Positions 1 to 6,949 of a stretch of 14,229 nucleotides of DNA are shown here, in pieces. Position 1 is the first letter of the stretch; each line of letters begins with the position of its first letter. Below the pieces are notes generated by a model. The model searched no databases and was not told the DNA's origin. It saw only the letters and a program-made list of their open reading frames with translations. The stretch comes from JBCDGH01 sp038751365 (GTDB taxonomy: Bacteria > Patescibacteriota > JACMRA01). The stretch spans positions 1 to 14,229 of the forward strand of contig JBCDGH010000030.1 of NCBI GenBank assembly GCA_038751365.1, given 5' to 3'. The translations under genes and the position numbers were made by a program.

Positions 1-1584
1 AGAGTTGCTATCACAAGATGTAGAAGTACCAGTTGATGAAGAGCCTGAAGTATTGGTTGAACCGGAGGTATTGGTAGACCCTGAAGTGTTGCCACTTGTT
101 GATGTACCAGCTGAGGTATTACTGTCGCTTGTAGAAGATGAGGGTGTACTACCAGTAACTCCATAATAAATATCAGAACCAGAGTTATGAGAATTTTGGA
201 TTGGATTAACAGCGATTACTCTAGAAGTAGCGTTATCACTAGTTTTTCCAGCAATTACAGTCTTGGAACCGCTAAAGCCAATTCTAGCAGTATTAGGTCC
301 TGAACCTCCATTAGAAGCAGACATGTACTGAAGCCTCTCAGTCATACCTGAATTTAGCTTCATATAAAAACCATCACCACCGGAATAATCTGCAATTGGA
401 GTGCCGTTCACTTTAATATCATCTCTATCGACCATACGAGCTGCAGAAATACCAGCAAGATAAACAGAACCGTCAGCAGCAGCTTTTATGTCTTCTACTC
501 TTAGGGTGTTTCCTAAACCACTATTTAATCTTGAAAGAAAGTATTGAGCAGTTTCTGTGCTCCCATTTGCTGGATTTAATCTAGCGTAATAACTAAAGCT
601 AGGTGCGCCAGAAAGGTTTGAAGTTTGATTATAATTATCTATGACCACGGTAGACTGGGTCTGCGTTAAATCATCAATTTTCTTGGAAAAAACGTTATTC
701 CCACCATCAGTAATTCCTACCATGTAGAGTTTTCCATCCAAGCCCATACTAAGGGTGTTTATCGAGCTATCAGCGCACAAACTTGCTGAATCTGCCTCAG
801 GATTAGTCCAATCATAACCTGTCCACTTTTCAGTTCCAGTGTAAGAGTAAGCCTTTATAAAAGCCATTTTTAATTGACCACTACAACCCCCCGAGTTTTT
901 CTGCGTATAGCCAGACAAGAATACTGATTCAGAAGCACTATCAACAGCTATATCGTAAACACCACTGTTGCTAAGACTAAAAGTACCTATAGAAGTTCCG
1001 TTTGCTTCGTATATCTTAACATTTTTATTCACCAAAGCAGCTACTTTACCATCAGCCGCTACAGCCACTTTTCTACCATTGGACTCACTGCCTGAACCTC
1101 CACTACCAAAACTATCTTGCCAGAGAATACTACTCGCACTAGAATTTAGTTTATAGACTCCTTTGTCAGTATTTACTATGATAGAGTTGTCATTTCTATC
1201 TAAGTCAAGGTCATCAATATAACCACCTACTCTGGTCAGCGAATCAATAGTAGTACCGTCATTATTTAGCCTCAAGATAGCCCCATCTCCTCCTGAATCA
1301 AGGGTAATAGGTGTCTTACTAAAGTCATTACCTGATATAGTAGAAGCTACTACTATAGTTTGATCACCTTGAACCTCCACGCCAGCCATATAATCATCTA
1401 AGCCACCACCTAAATAACCTAAGGTCGAGTAAGAGGTGTCAAAAATGGTTGCACTCACGACCTGAAATTTGTCAGAGTTGAGATGTATACCAAAACCAAC
1501 TACTAAGGCTAGTATAACAGCTATAAAATATTTAAAGAAAGTAGGATTTGTACTTTTAGATTGACTTGTAAATTTTGTAGGCAT
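1..1584 (-). CDS. Secreted/anchored SBBP-type beta-propeller-like surface protein, C-terminus beyond window edge
   Basis: The frame stays open from an ATG at 1584 to the window edge, giving 528 residues without a stop; the C-terminus is missing. Residues 1-18 are polar and basic, 19-33 are strongly hydrophobic (FIAVILALVVGFG), and VSA at 43-45 could be a signal-peptidase site, so this is either a secreted protein or an N-terminally anchored one. From about residue 55 to 460 it carries degenerate repeats of the SBBP kind: 'IAVD...VFLSGYT' (212-227), 'DGKLYMVGIT' (283-292), 'DGSVYLAGIS' (371-380), and 'GGD-G-(F/A)-x-x-(K/R)-L-N' at 98-107 and 402-411. This suggests a beta-propeller. From about residue 478 it becomes a Ser/Thr/Gly/Asn linker, probably leading to a further domain. 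Cysteines are at 234, 270 and 524. It diverges from the HIT gene. Its function is unknown; adhesion or surface display is an inference. Confidence 0.8.
   Translation of the reverse strand, partial: MPTKFTSQSKSTNPTFFKYFIAVILALVVGFGIHLNSDKFQVVSATIFDTSYSTLGYLGGGLDDYMAGVEVQGDQTIVVASTISGNDFSKTPITLDSGGDGAILRLNNDGTTIDSLTRVGGYIDDLDLDRNDNSIIVNTDKGVYKLNSSASSILWQDSFGSGGSGSESNGRKVAVAADGKVAALVNKNVKIYEANGTSIGTFSLSNSGVYDIAVDSASESVFLSGYTQKNSGGCSGQLKMAFIKAYSYTGTEKWTGYDWTNPEADSASLCADSSINTLSMGLDGKLYMVGITDGGNNVFSKKIDDLTQTQSTVVIDNYNQTSNLSGAPSFSYYARLNPANGSTETAQYFLSRLNSGLGNTLRVEDIKAAADGSVYLAGISAARMVDRDDIKVNGTPIADYSGGDGFYMKLNSGMTERLQYMSASNGGSGPNTARIGFSGSKTVIAGKTSDNATSRVIAVNPIQNSHNSGSDIYYGVTGSTPSSSTSDSNTSAGTSTSGNTSGSTNTSGSTNTSGSSSTGTSTSCDSNS
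31..96 (-). repeat. Hexapeptide-coding repeat in Ser/Thr/Gly/Asn linker
   Basis: Within the surface-protein gene, residues 501-518 are tandem copies of SGSTNT (two exact, a third degenerate SGSSST), preceded by a partial copy SGNT at 497-500. At DNA level this is an imperfect 18-nt repeat. It is a low-complexity linker of the type that connects surface domains and can vary in copy number. Confidence 0.65.
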
Positions 1585-1600
1585 AAGCAAATTCGGCAGG

Positions 1601-1629
1601 AGTTTAAAAAACAATTTTAATCTTGTAAA
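1601..1629 (-). promoter_or_regulatory. Candidate promoter of the SBBP surface protein
   Basis: Read on the minus strand there is TTTACA (1624-1629), a 17-nt spacer and TAAACT (1601-1606). Transcription would start near 1594, about 10 nt before the ATG at 1584, giving a very short leader. No Shine-Dalgarno is present. Assigned by eye only. Confidence 0.35.
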
Positions 1630-1655
1630 GTTAGTTTTTGAATCTAAGGTTGAAG

Positions 1656-1685
1656 TTGACAAATGCCAGTATACTTAGCTATTGA
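1656..1685 (+). promoter_or_regulatory. Candidate promoter of the HIT gene
   Basis: A consensus TTGACA lies at 1656-1661 and a weak TATTGA at 1680-1685 (18-nt spacer). The start would be about 5 nt before the ATG at 1697, so the mRNA would be nearly leaderless. A TATACT at 1670-1675 is an alternative -10 without a good -35. Confidence 0.25.
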
Positions 1686-1696
1686 TTAGTTTGTTT

Positions 1697-2107
1697 ATGC
1701 CTACATTATTTACCCAAATAATAAGTGGAGAATTATCAAGCCATAAAATCTGGGAAGATAATTATACATTTGCTTTCTTAGATATTTACCCAGTGAGTGC
1801 TGGGCACGTCCTAATAGTGCCTAAGATAGAGGTAGATTATTTTGTAGATGTTCCCGAGCCATACTATACTAAAGTTTTTCAAACAGCTAAAAAAATATCT
1901 CCTGCAATTCAACAAGTAACTATCTCCCGAAGAATCGCTATGTTAGTACAAGGAGATGAGGTACCACATTTTCACCTACATCTTATCCCAATATACAATG
2001 ACCAAACTTTGTTAGGAGCCAAAAGTAAAGCTTCTCAGGAGCAGCTTAAAGATACTCAACAACAAATTATTAAACATTTTTCGGTACATTTAGATATTCA
2101 AGAGTAG
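1697..2107 (+). CDS. HIT-family nucleotide phosphohydrolase
   Basis: This 136-residue protein has the full single-domain HIT layout: N-terminal 'F-x-x-I-I-x-G-E' (5-12), 'D29-x-x-P-V-S-A-G-H37-V-L-I-V-P-K' (29-43), and the histidine triad H91-F-H93-L-H95-L preceded by EVP. Known relatives (Hint/Ap4A hydrolase group) hydrolyse nucleoside phosphoramidates or dinucleoside polyphosphates in the cytoplasm; the middle triad histidine is the nucleophile. The usual N-x-G-x-x-A-G-Q stretch before the triad is replaced by A-M-L-V-Q-G-D, so substrate preference cannot be read. The ATG at 1697 fits the family start; an in-frame TTG at 1682 would add five residues not found in relatives. No Shine-Dalgarno is visible. 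The last 38 nt overlap the end of the PBP gene on the other strand. Confidence 0.9.
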   Translation: MPTLFTQIISGELSSHKIWEDNYTFAFLDIYPVSAGHVLIVPKIEVDYFVDVPEPYYTKVFQTAKKISPAIQQVTISRRIAMLVQGDEVPHFHLHLIPIYNDQTLLGAKSKASQEQLKDTQQQIIKHFSVHLDIQE

Positions 2108-4352
2108 AGCGCATTAGCTCTGAAATTGCTGGACCAATAGTGTCTCCAGAGAAGTTGTCTACTTGACCGGGTTTAGGCTCATCTATTTTAACTAAAAAAA
2201 CTATTGGATTAGTTGTGTTGGTGTTAAAGCAAATCATTGTATGGATATATAATCCTCTCTTTCGATTATCTTGATAAGTGTAAACTTTTCCATTCTCATT
2301 GGTTATTTTCTCAGCAGTTCCAGTTTTGCAAGCAATATCATAACCAGCTACTCTGGCTTTATTAGCCCCTACTCCTGGTTGGGTATTCTCAATTAGACCA
2401 ACCATATGTCCAGTTACTTGCCTAGCAACACTTTCTTTGATAACTTGTTTTGGTATTTCCCTGCGAATAGGACTGTTCGGGTCAGTACCAAAGTCCTCTG
2501 TACCATCTGAATACTCAATTTTTTCTACTAAATATGGTTCTACCATCATACCCCTATTTGCAATAGCTGTAAATGACCTAACTAATTGTACAGGTGACAG
2601 AAAAAAGCCCTGACCGAAACCATAACGGGCATAACAAGAAGGACAGTTAATATCTTGGGCAAAAATATCTTGATTCCTAGTTCCGCTTGAATCCCCAGGT
2701 AAACCTAGATTAGTACCCCTACCAAAACCAAATAGTTCTTCAAAGTAGTATCTAGTTCGAGTATTACCAAGATTATCTACAACATCGGAGATACAAGTGT
2801 TTATTGAGTATAAAATACACACGTCAAGACCAATAGCACCCATAGACTGAAAAGATTTACCTTTAGAGTTTTGGATATATAGCTTATCTCCGTTTAACGC
2901 CTGATATACTTTTCCCTTTGCATCATAGTCAGTAAATGCAAAGTTAGGTGGTACCCCAATAATCTGACCTTGGCTACCGATTCTACCTAGCTGGTAATCA
3001 TTCAGAGCTGCAGCGATAGTCAGCGGTTTCATTACAGAACCTACTTCGTAGTCACCTCCTGAAGCCTGATTTCTATAAACTTCTGGATTAGAGCTAAAAT
3101 CATAGTAACTTTCTGGATCAAAAGTCGGAGCTGAAGCCATAGAAAGTATCTTTCCAGTTTTTGCTTCCATAGCAATTGCAGTAGCATTTCTAGGCATTCT
3201 ATCTCCACTTGCATTATCTCTAAGCGCCTTATCTAATATACTCTCAGTTTTGAGCTGTAAATTTTTATCAATTGTAGTATAAATATTAGCTCCATCTTCT
3301 ACTTTAAGATCATCACTTGAATCAGAATTAATTTCATTGTTGTACTTTTTACGACCATTTAAACCACCTAATAAAGAACAATATTTTTGCTCTAAGCCAT
3401 AATAACCGATAGTGTATTCAATACCAGCAGTCCCTCTTTGTTCATTCTCATAAACCATATCTCTACAACCTCCTATCTTAAGTGCCTCTTCCTTGCCTAC
3501 TTGGTATTTTGGTACATAACCAATGGTTTGGGCTAGCAAAGGTCCTTGCGGGTAAGACCTGATCTCTTTCTCTTGAATATTAAGACCTGTCCTTCTCATA
3601 TAATCTTTGCTTTCTTCATTAGTCCTTAAATACTCAACTACAGATTTTTGGTTTTCACTAATAAACTGCTTTATCAAAACGTACTTTCGCGGCTTTTCTC
3701 TATCTGTCTCTTTTTTCAGTAGGTCATAAACTTCATTATAAGGTAAGTTAAGACTTCCAGAAATCCAATTCACAACATCGTGCAAATCAACTCCCTGCCG
3801 AAGTAGACCTTTCAATTGGGAAGGATTAAAAAATAGATTCGCTACATTTTGAGTCGCAGTAAGTGGTATGTATCTTCTTCCTGAACTAATAGTTTGAGAA
3901 GAGTCTTGGATATACACTTGACCTCTTCTGGCTAGTATTAGCTGACTAGGACTAGTACTTAGATCTTGAGCAGTAAAACCCCATTCGGTGTCATCACTAA
4001 TCACTTGCAATTGGGCAAAGTTGAATAGAATAGCTAAAAAAACTAATCCAAAAACAATTTTTACTAGCTGAATTTTTGGTAAATTTAGTGAGATTCCTTT
4101 GAAGACAAACCTAACTAAAAAAACTATGAGCAGCAAAGGGAGTAACACAAGTCTCAATATCATTGTAATTCTAGCTATATAGTTAGTTTTAGCAGCACCT
4201 TTCTCTTTCTGAGATGACTTAGAGACTCTTCTGGAATTGAACCTCTTAGAATTGGTATTCTGAGATGAGGAAAAAATACTACTATACCAAGGTTGCTTTT
4301 TGCCCCTAGTCATATTTCTAAAATCAAAGGTAGCTGAATTTTTTTTTGGCAT
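2070..4352 (-). CDS. Class B penicillin-binding protein (FtsI/PBP2-type transpeptidase)
   Basis: This 760-residue D,D-transpeptidase cross-links peptidoglycan on the outer face of the membrane, in the elongation or division machinery. All three active-site motifs are present: S439-V-M-K442 (nucleophile), S516-I-N518 and K676-T-G-T679. The PBP dimerisation region runs about 135-330, with 'A-R-R-G' at 141-144. The N-terminus is long, basic and polar (1-60), followed by two hydrophobic stretches at about 63-84 and 94-117 where one membrane segment is usual. The extracytoplasmic part contains eight cysteines, including C570-P-S-C573 just before the conserved YGFGQG (577-582). Its 3' end overlaps the HIT gene tail-to-tail. 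It diverges from the BRCT gene through a 70-nt gap. FtsI versus PBP2 (MrdA) cannot be decided; no rod or division genes are adjacent. Confidence 0.93.
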   Translation of the reverse strand: MPKKNSATFDFRNMTRGKKQPWYSSIFSSSQNTNSKRFNSRRVSKSSQKEKGAAKTNYIARITMILRLVLLPLLLIVFLVRFVFKGISLNLPKIQLVKIVFGLVFLAILFNFAQLQVISDDTEWGFTAQDLSTSPSQLILARRGQVYIQDSSQTISSGRRYIPLTATQNVANLFFNPSQLKGLLRQGVDLHDVVNWISGSLNLPYNEVYDLLKKETDREKPRKYVLIKQFISENQKSVVEYLRTNEESKDYMRRTGLNIQEKEIRSYPQGPLLAQTIGYVPKYQVGKEEALKIGGCRDMVYENEQRGTAGIEYTIGYYGLEQKYCSLLGGLNGRKKYNNEINSDSSDDLKVEDGANIYTTIDKNLQLKTESILDKALRDNASGDRMPRNATAIAMEAKTGKILSMASAPTFDPESYYDFSSNPEVYRNQASGGDYEVGSVMKPLTIAAALNDYQLGRIGSQGQIIGVPPNFAFTDYDAKGKVYQALNGDKLYIQNSKGKSFQSMGAIGLDVCILYSINTCISDVVDNLGNTRTRYYFEELFGFGRGTNLGLPGDSSGTRNQDIFAQDINCPSCYARYGFGQGFFLSPVQLVRSFTAIANRGMMVEPYLVEKIEYSDGTEDFGTDPNSPIRREIPKQVIKESVARQVTGHMVGLIENTQPGVGANKARVAGYDIACKTGTAEKITNENGKVYTYQDNRKRGLYIHTMICFNTNTTNPIVFLVKIDEPKPGQVDNFSGDTIGPAISELMRSTLEYLNVPKNV

Positions 4353-4374
4353 AACAAGCTTTACAAAAAAGTCA

Positions 4375-4403
4375 TTTATAATCTAATCCTAGAGAGTTAT
4401 AAG
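4375..4403 (-). promoter_or_regulatory. Candidate PBP promoter sharing its -10 with the divergent gene
   Basis: On the minus strand, CTTATA (4398-4403), a 17-nt spacer and TATAAA (4375-4380) would start transcription near 4368, about 15 nt before the PBP ATG. The -35 is weak (3 of 6 consensus positions). The -10 lies over the plus-strand TATAAT at 4377-4382. Confidence 0.25.
4377..4382 (+). promoter_or_regulatory. Candidate -10 box for the BRCT/Rpe-like unit
   Basis: A perfect TATAAT with no convincing -35 at 16-18 nt. Transcription would begin around 4389, leaving a leader of about 34 nt before the ATG at 4423. It overlaps a minus-strand TATAAA, so this short divergent gap may use one two-way -10 element. 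Confidence 0.3.
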
Positions 4404-4422
4404 CAAAGTATTTTGTCAATTT

Positions 4423-4857
4423 ATGTTAGCTTCGCATTTTCTCAAAAAGTTAAAAAACATTAAACAAGATAGATTGCATCAGACTAAAGGCTTGGGTACT
4501 GTTTTGGTCAATAATTTTGAAGATTTTCTAGATTCACAAAGGTTTACTAATCTACTATCCAAGTTTGAAGAACTGGAACAAAAGCAAATATTTCTAGAAA
4601 TATCTACAGAAAGAAAGACAAATGGTCTAGAGTTACCTTTGAGTACAGAGGTTATATGTATTACTGGTAGCTTTGATTTAGATAGGAACACAATTAAAGC
4701 CAAGTTAGAAGACCTAGGGGCTAAAGTAGTAAACTCGATTACTTCCAAAACAACTATTTTACTAGCAGGTGAAAATGCAGGCAGTAAGATAGATAAAGCC
4801 AAACAGAAAAATATTAAAATACTCAATAACCTAGATCAACTTATTGGAAATAAATAA
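4423..4857 (+). CDS. Stand-alone HhH+BRCT protein equivalent to the C-terminal end of NAD-dependent DNA ligase
   Basis: This 144-residue protein matches only the tail of LigA. Residues about 17-52 resemble the last helix-hairpin-helix unit (K22-G-L-G25, then 'FEDFLDSQRFTNLLSKFEEL', like the ligase 'I-x-G-I-G ... F-F-x-x-x-x-N-x-x-L-L-x-x-L'). Residues 74-143 are a BRCT domain with 'ICITGSFDLDR', 'L-E-D-L-G-A-K-V', 'S-I-T-S-K-T-T-I-L-L-A-G' and the ligase-typical 'GENAGSKIDKA' (116-126). The adenylation, OB-fold and zinc-finger parts are absent, and the PBP gene occupies the opposite strand 70 nt upstream, so no hidden ligase frame precedes it. BRCT domains bind DNA ends or partner proteins; here an accessory DNA-binding role is an inference. 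It is followed after 15 nt by the Rpe-like gene. No Shine-Dalgarno precedes the ATG. Confidence 0.82.
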   Translation: MLASHFLKKLKNIKQDRLHQTKGLGTVLVNNFEDFLDSQRFTNLLSKFEELEQKQIFLEISTERKTNGLELPLSTEVICITGSFDLDRNTIKAKLEDLGAKVVNSITSKTTILLAGENAGSKIDKAKQKNIKILNNLDQLIGNK

Positions 4858-4872
4858 ATTACAACTAGCATT

Positions 4873-5541
4873 ATGTTTCTACCTTCACTCTTAGAATACT
4901 CTACTCAAGACCTGCAGCACAAAATAACACTCCTAAAAAATAACACTCCTAAATACTACCAATTGAGTAAAAATCCAGACAAACACACATTACATCTACA
5001 TCTAGATTTTGTCTTACCTGGCTTTGCCAAGGATCGTAGAATTATGACCAGCCTATCTCCAGTCCAAGTAATCGAAATTTTGGAACTATCTTATTCAAAG
5101 GATATGTTGAATCTAACCATTCATCTTATGGGCGATGTGGAAGATTTACTGGAAGCTTTTAAATTTTTTAGCCAATACAAATTGAATCCGTTATGGGAAT
5201 ACACAATATTTGTACCCGAACGATACTTAGATAGCTGGGCAGCTTCAGATCGAAGTAATCATAATACTAATTTTAATACTGGTATTTGGTACGACTATGG
5301 GGAGTGGGATACCAAAACTTTTGAGCAGAGTAGACACTTTCTACTAATGTCTGTGGTTGCTGGTAAGTCTGGTCAAAAATTAGCTGACGAGGTAGCTAAC
5401 AAAGCTAAAGCAGTTACCTCAGAACATCCTGATAAACAATTCATATTTGACGGTGGCTGGAGTATAGAAAAAGACAATAATTTGAGTAATGTACAAATAG
5501 TTAGTTATTCAAGTTTTTGGAATAAGTTTTTGGAAAAATAA
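4873..5541 (+). CDS. Divergent ribulose-phosphate 3-epimerase-like TIM-barrel protein
   Basis: At 222 residues it has the size and motif order of Rpe. The N-terminus 'LPSLLEYSTQDLQHKI' follows the family start I-x-P-S-I-L-x-x-D-x-x-x-L. The four metal/catalytic ligands of Rpe (H, D, H, D) have counterparts: H43-x-D45 in 'LHLDF', H84 in 'TIHLMG', D193 in 'FDGGW'. The 109-residue gap between the last two matches the family, and M86 follows the second His as usual. 'LLMSVVAGKSGQ' (157-168) corresponds to the Rpe 'MSVNPGFGGQ' loop, but N-P-G-F-G is replaced. The C-terminal phosphate-binding 'G-S' near the last strand reads 'SYSSFW'. The fold is well supported; activity on ribulose-5-phosphate is uncertain because phosphate-contacting loops have changed. 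It lies 15 nt after the BRCT gene and is probably cotranscribed. The ATG has no Shine-Dalgarno. Confidence 0.72.
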   Translation: MFLPSLLEYSTQDLQHKITLLKNNTPKYYQLSKNPDKHTLHLHLDFVLPGFAKDRRIMTSLSPVQVIEILELSYSKDMLNLTIHLMGDVEDLLEAFKFFSQYKLNPLWEYTIFVPERYLDSWAASDRSNHNTNFNTGIWYDYGEWDTKTFEQSRHFLLMSVVAGKSGQKLADEVANKAKAVTSEHPDKQFIFDGGWSIEKDNNLSNVQIVSYSSFWNKFLEK

Positions 5542-5642
5542 TACAACTCTTCTTAGGTTAACTTACACAAACTTTCATCTAAACTATACTTGTAAATAAG
5601 TAATTAATTGTGGGATTTAGGAGTGTAAACCGGTATAAAATT

Positions 5643-6875
5643 CTAGTCCAAAAGTTTTTTGAGTGTACGGCGGACAATTTTGGGTATTCTAAATAATTGG
5701 TCAAAAGTATTTTTAATTTCTGAATCAGTTTGCGGTTCTTGCTTGTAATATTTAATCAGTCTTTGGTAAAGAGCTATATAGTCAGTCACAATATCTTTGT
5801 TTATTAATTCCTTAACTGACAACAAAGCATTATCAGATATTTGCTTTTTTAAGCCTTTATCCAAATAAATTTGCTCAGCATATTCAGTCATTTCGTCTAC
5901 ACTGCCTTTGTACCCGTTATAACCAGTATTCAGTAAATAATCTACGCTTTCATCATCTACAGATATAATGGGCAGACCTAAAGACAAAGCTTCAAAAATA
6001 TTCGTAGGTAGATTCTCAGTATGTGATGTAAAGATAAAAACATCTGATATGCTACCGATACTACTGAGGTCTTGAGGGGTATATTTTCCAGAAAATATTA
6101 CTTTATCCTGAACTCCTAAATGCTTTGCCAAATTCTGCAGCTCTTCTATCTCTGGTCCCTGACCGCTTATCAAATATTTGATATTATTATATTTTTTTAA
6201 GAGCTGGTGTAAAACTACCAAGCCTATATCAACAGTTTTTTCTTCGGCAACTCTGCAAAAGGTTACAAAAACAAAGTCATCTTTTTTAATTCCTAGTTGC
6301 TTAGCCAAGGAATGATCTTTAGACTTAGGTTTCAGATAATCGCCATTAGGTACATTTAAAAGCTGTGTTACAGGAGTCTCGAAACCAACTTGGGCTAGAT
6401 ACTTATAAACTTTCTGCGAGGGAGCAGTAATATGGCTATAATTATTACAGACTAGTCTTATATGCTGACGTATGATTTCTTTTCTGGCTGGCACCTGTAG
6501 ATAAGGATAGCTTTCAACAAAAGTGTGAAAAGTATGTACGCTAGGTACCGATAACTTAGTTGAGACTACTATACCTTCGGCTGCACCTATAAAAATGTCA
6601 TGAGTATGAACTAGCTCAACTTGATTTTTTTTAAAAAATTTTACTACATCATCGATATAGTCATAAGGGATAGCTAAATCTGGAGAGACTTTATTCTTAG
6701 TTCGAATAGATTTTAGTGGCAATACATTATCGGGGTACTCAACTCCTTTCACTTTAGGGGTGGCTATAAAAACCTCTACTCCTTTTTTTCTCAAAGCATT
6801 TTCTAAATTTTGCACCGCTATACTTACACCATTTAGATTAGGTGGGTAAGTATTAGTGAGAATCCCTATTTTCAT
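5643..6875 (-). CDS. GT4-family glycosyltransferase, related to diacylglycerol glucosyltransferases
   Basis: This 410-residue GT-B enzyme starts with 'MKIGILTNTYPPNLNGVS', the normal GT4 beginning with its glycine loop. Other family marks are V-H-T-H-D (89-93), H-T-F-H-T (114-118), the nucleotide-sugar motif R208-x-x-x-E-K213, and the E-x7-E motif E287...E295 in 'TENLPTNIFEALSLGLP'. The overall pattern resembles bacterial 1,2-diacylglycerol 3-glucosyltransferases and other lipid- or polysaccharide-directed GT4 enzymes, which act at the inner membrane face with UDP- or GDP-sugars. A reading from an upstream TTG at 6971 would add 32 residues unlike the family and would overlap the preceding gene, so the ATG at 6875 is preferred. 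The C-terminal tail (about 378-410) is basic and could touch the membrane. The acceptor cannot be determined from sequence alone. Confidence 0.87.
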   Translation of the reverse strand: MKIGILTNTYPPNLNGVSIAVQNLENALRKKGVEVFIATPKVKGVEYPDNVLPLKSIRTKNKVSPDLAIPYDYIDDVVKFFKKNQVELVHTHDIFIGAAEGIVVSTKLSVPSVHTFHTFVESYPYLQVPARKEIIRQHIRLVCNNYSHITAPSQKVYKYLAQVGFETPVTQLLNVPNGDYLKPKSKDHSLAKQLGIKKDDFVFVTFCRVAEEKTVDIGLVVLHQLLKKYNNIKYLISGQGPEIEELQNLAKHLGVQDKVIFSGKYTPQDLSSIGSISDVFIFTSHTENLPTNIFEALSLGLPIISVDDESVDYLLNTGYNGYKGSVDEMTEYAEQIYLDKGLKKQISDNALLSVKELINKDIVTDYIALYQRLIKYYKQEPQTDSEIKNTFDQLFRIPKIVRRTLKKLLD

Positions 6876-6927
6876 AATGTGGTAAAAGCGCAAGTAAAAC
6901 AACTGGATAGAGTTTGCAACCGCCGAT

Positions 6928-6933
6928 ATTATA
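6928..6933 (-). promoter_or_regulatory. Candidate -10 box for the GT4 gene
   Basis: TATAAT on the minus strand in the 74-nt gap between the WecG-NUDIX gene and the GT4 start. Transcription would start near 6921, about 46 nt before the ATG. No -35 at the normal distance; a TTGACA lies 25 nt upstream, too far. The GT4 gene may therefore be transcribed separately as well as by read-through. Confidence 0.25.
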
Positions 6934-6949
6934 GGTTTTTTTAAAAGAT

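Noticed and set aside
1..153. Repeats that might suggest a CRISPR array
   Set aside because: The units are imperfect, have no unique spacers and translate to a Ser/Thr/Gly/Asn linker in frame with the surface protein.
968..1156. Small plus-strand open frame of 62 codons
   Set aside because: It lies antisense inside the SBBP protein gene, shows no family features and no initiation signal.
4479..4826. Minus-strand open frame opposite the BRCT gene
   Set aside because: Shadow of a gene whose plus-strand product matches the LigA tail clearly.
4353..4857. Remnant of a full-length ligA gene broken by frameshift
   Set aside because: There is only 70 nt between this start and the divergent PBP start, and no ligase-like sequence is found there.
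5542..5642. Rho-independent terminator between the convergent Rpe-like and GT4 genes
   Set aside because: Only a 4-bp stem (ACTT/AAGT) was seen, without a GC-rich hairpin or U-tract; the 101-nt gap holds nothing I can support.
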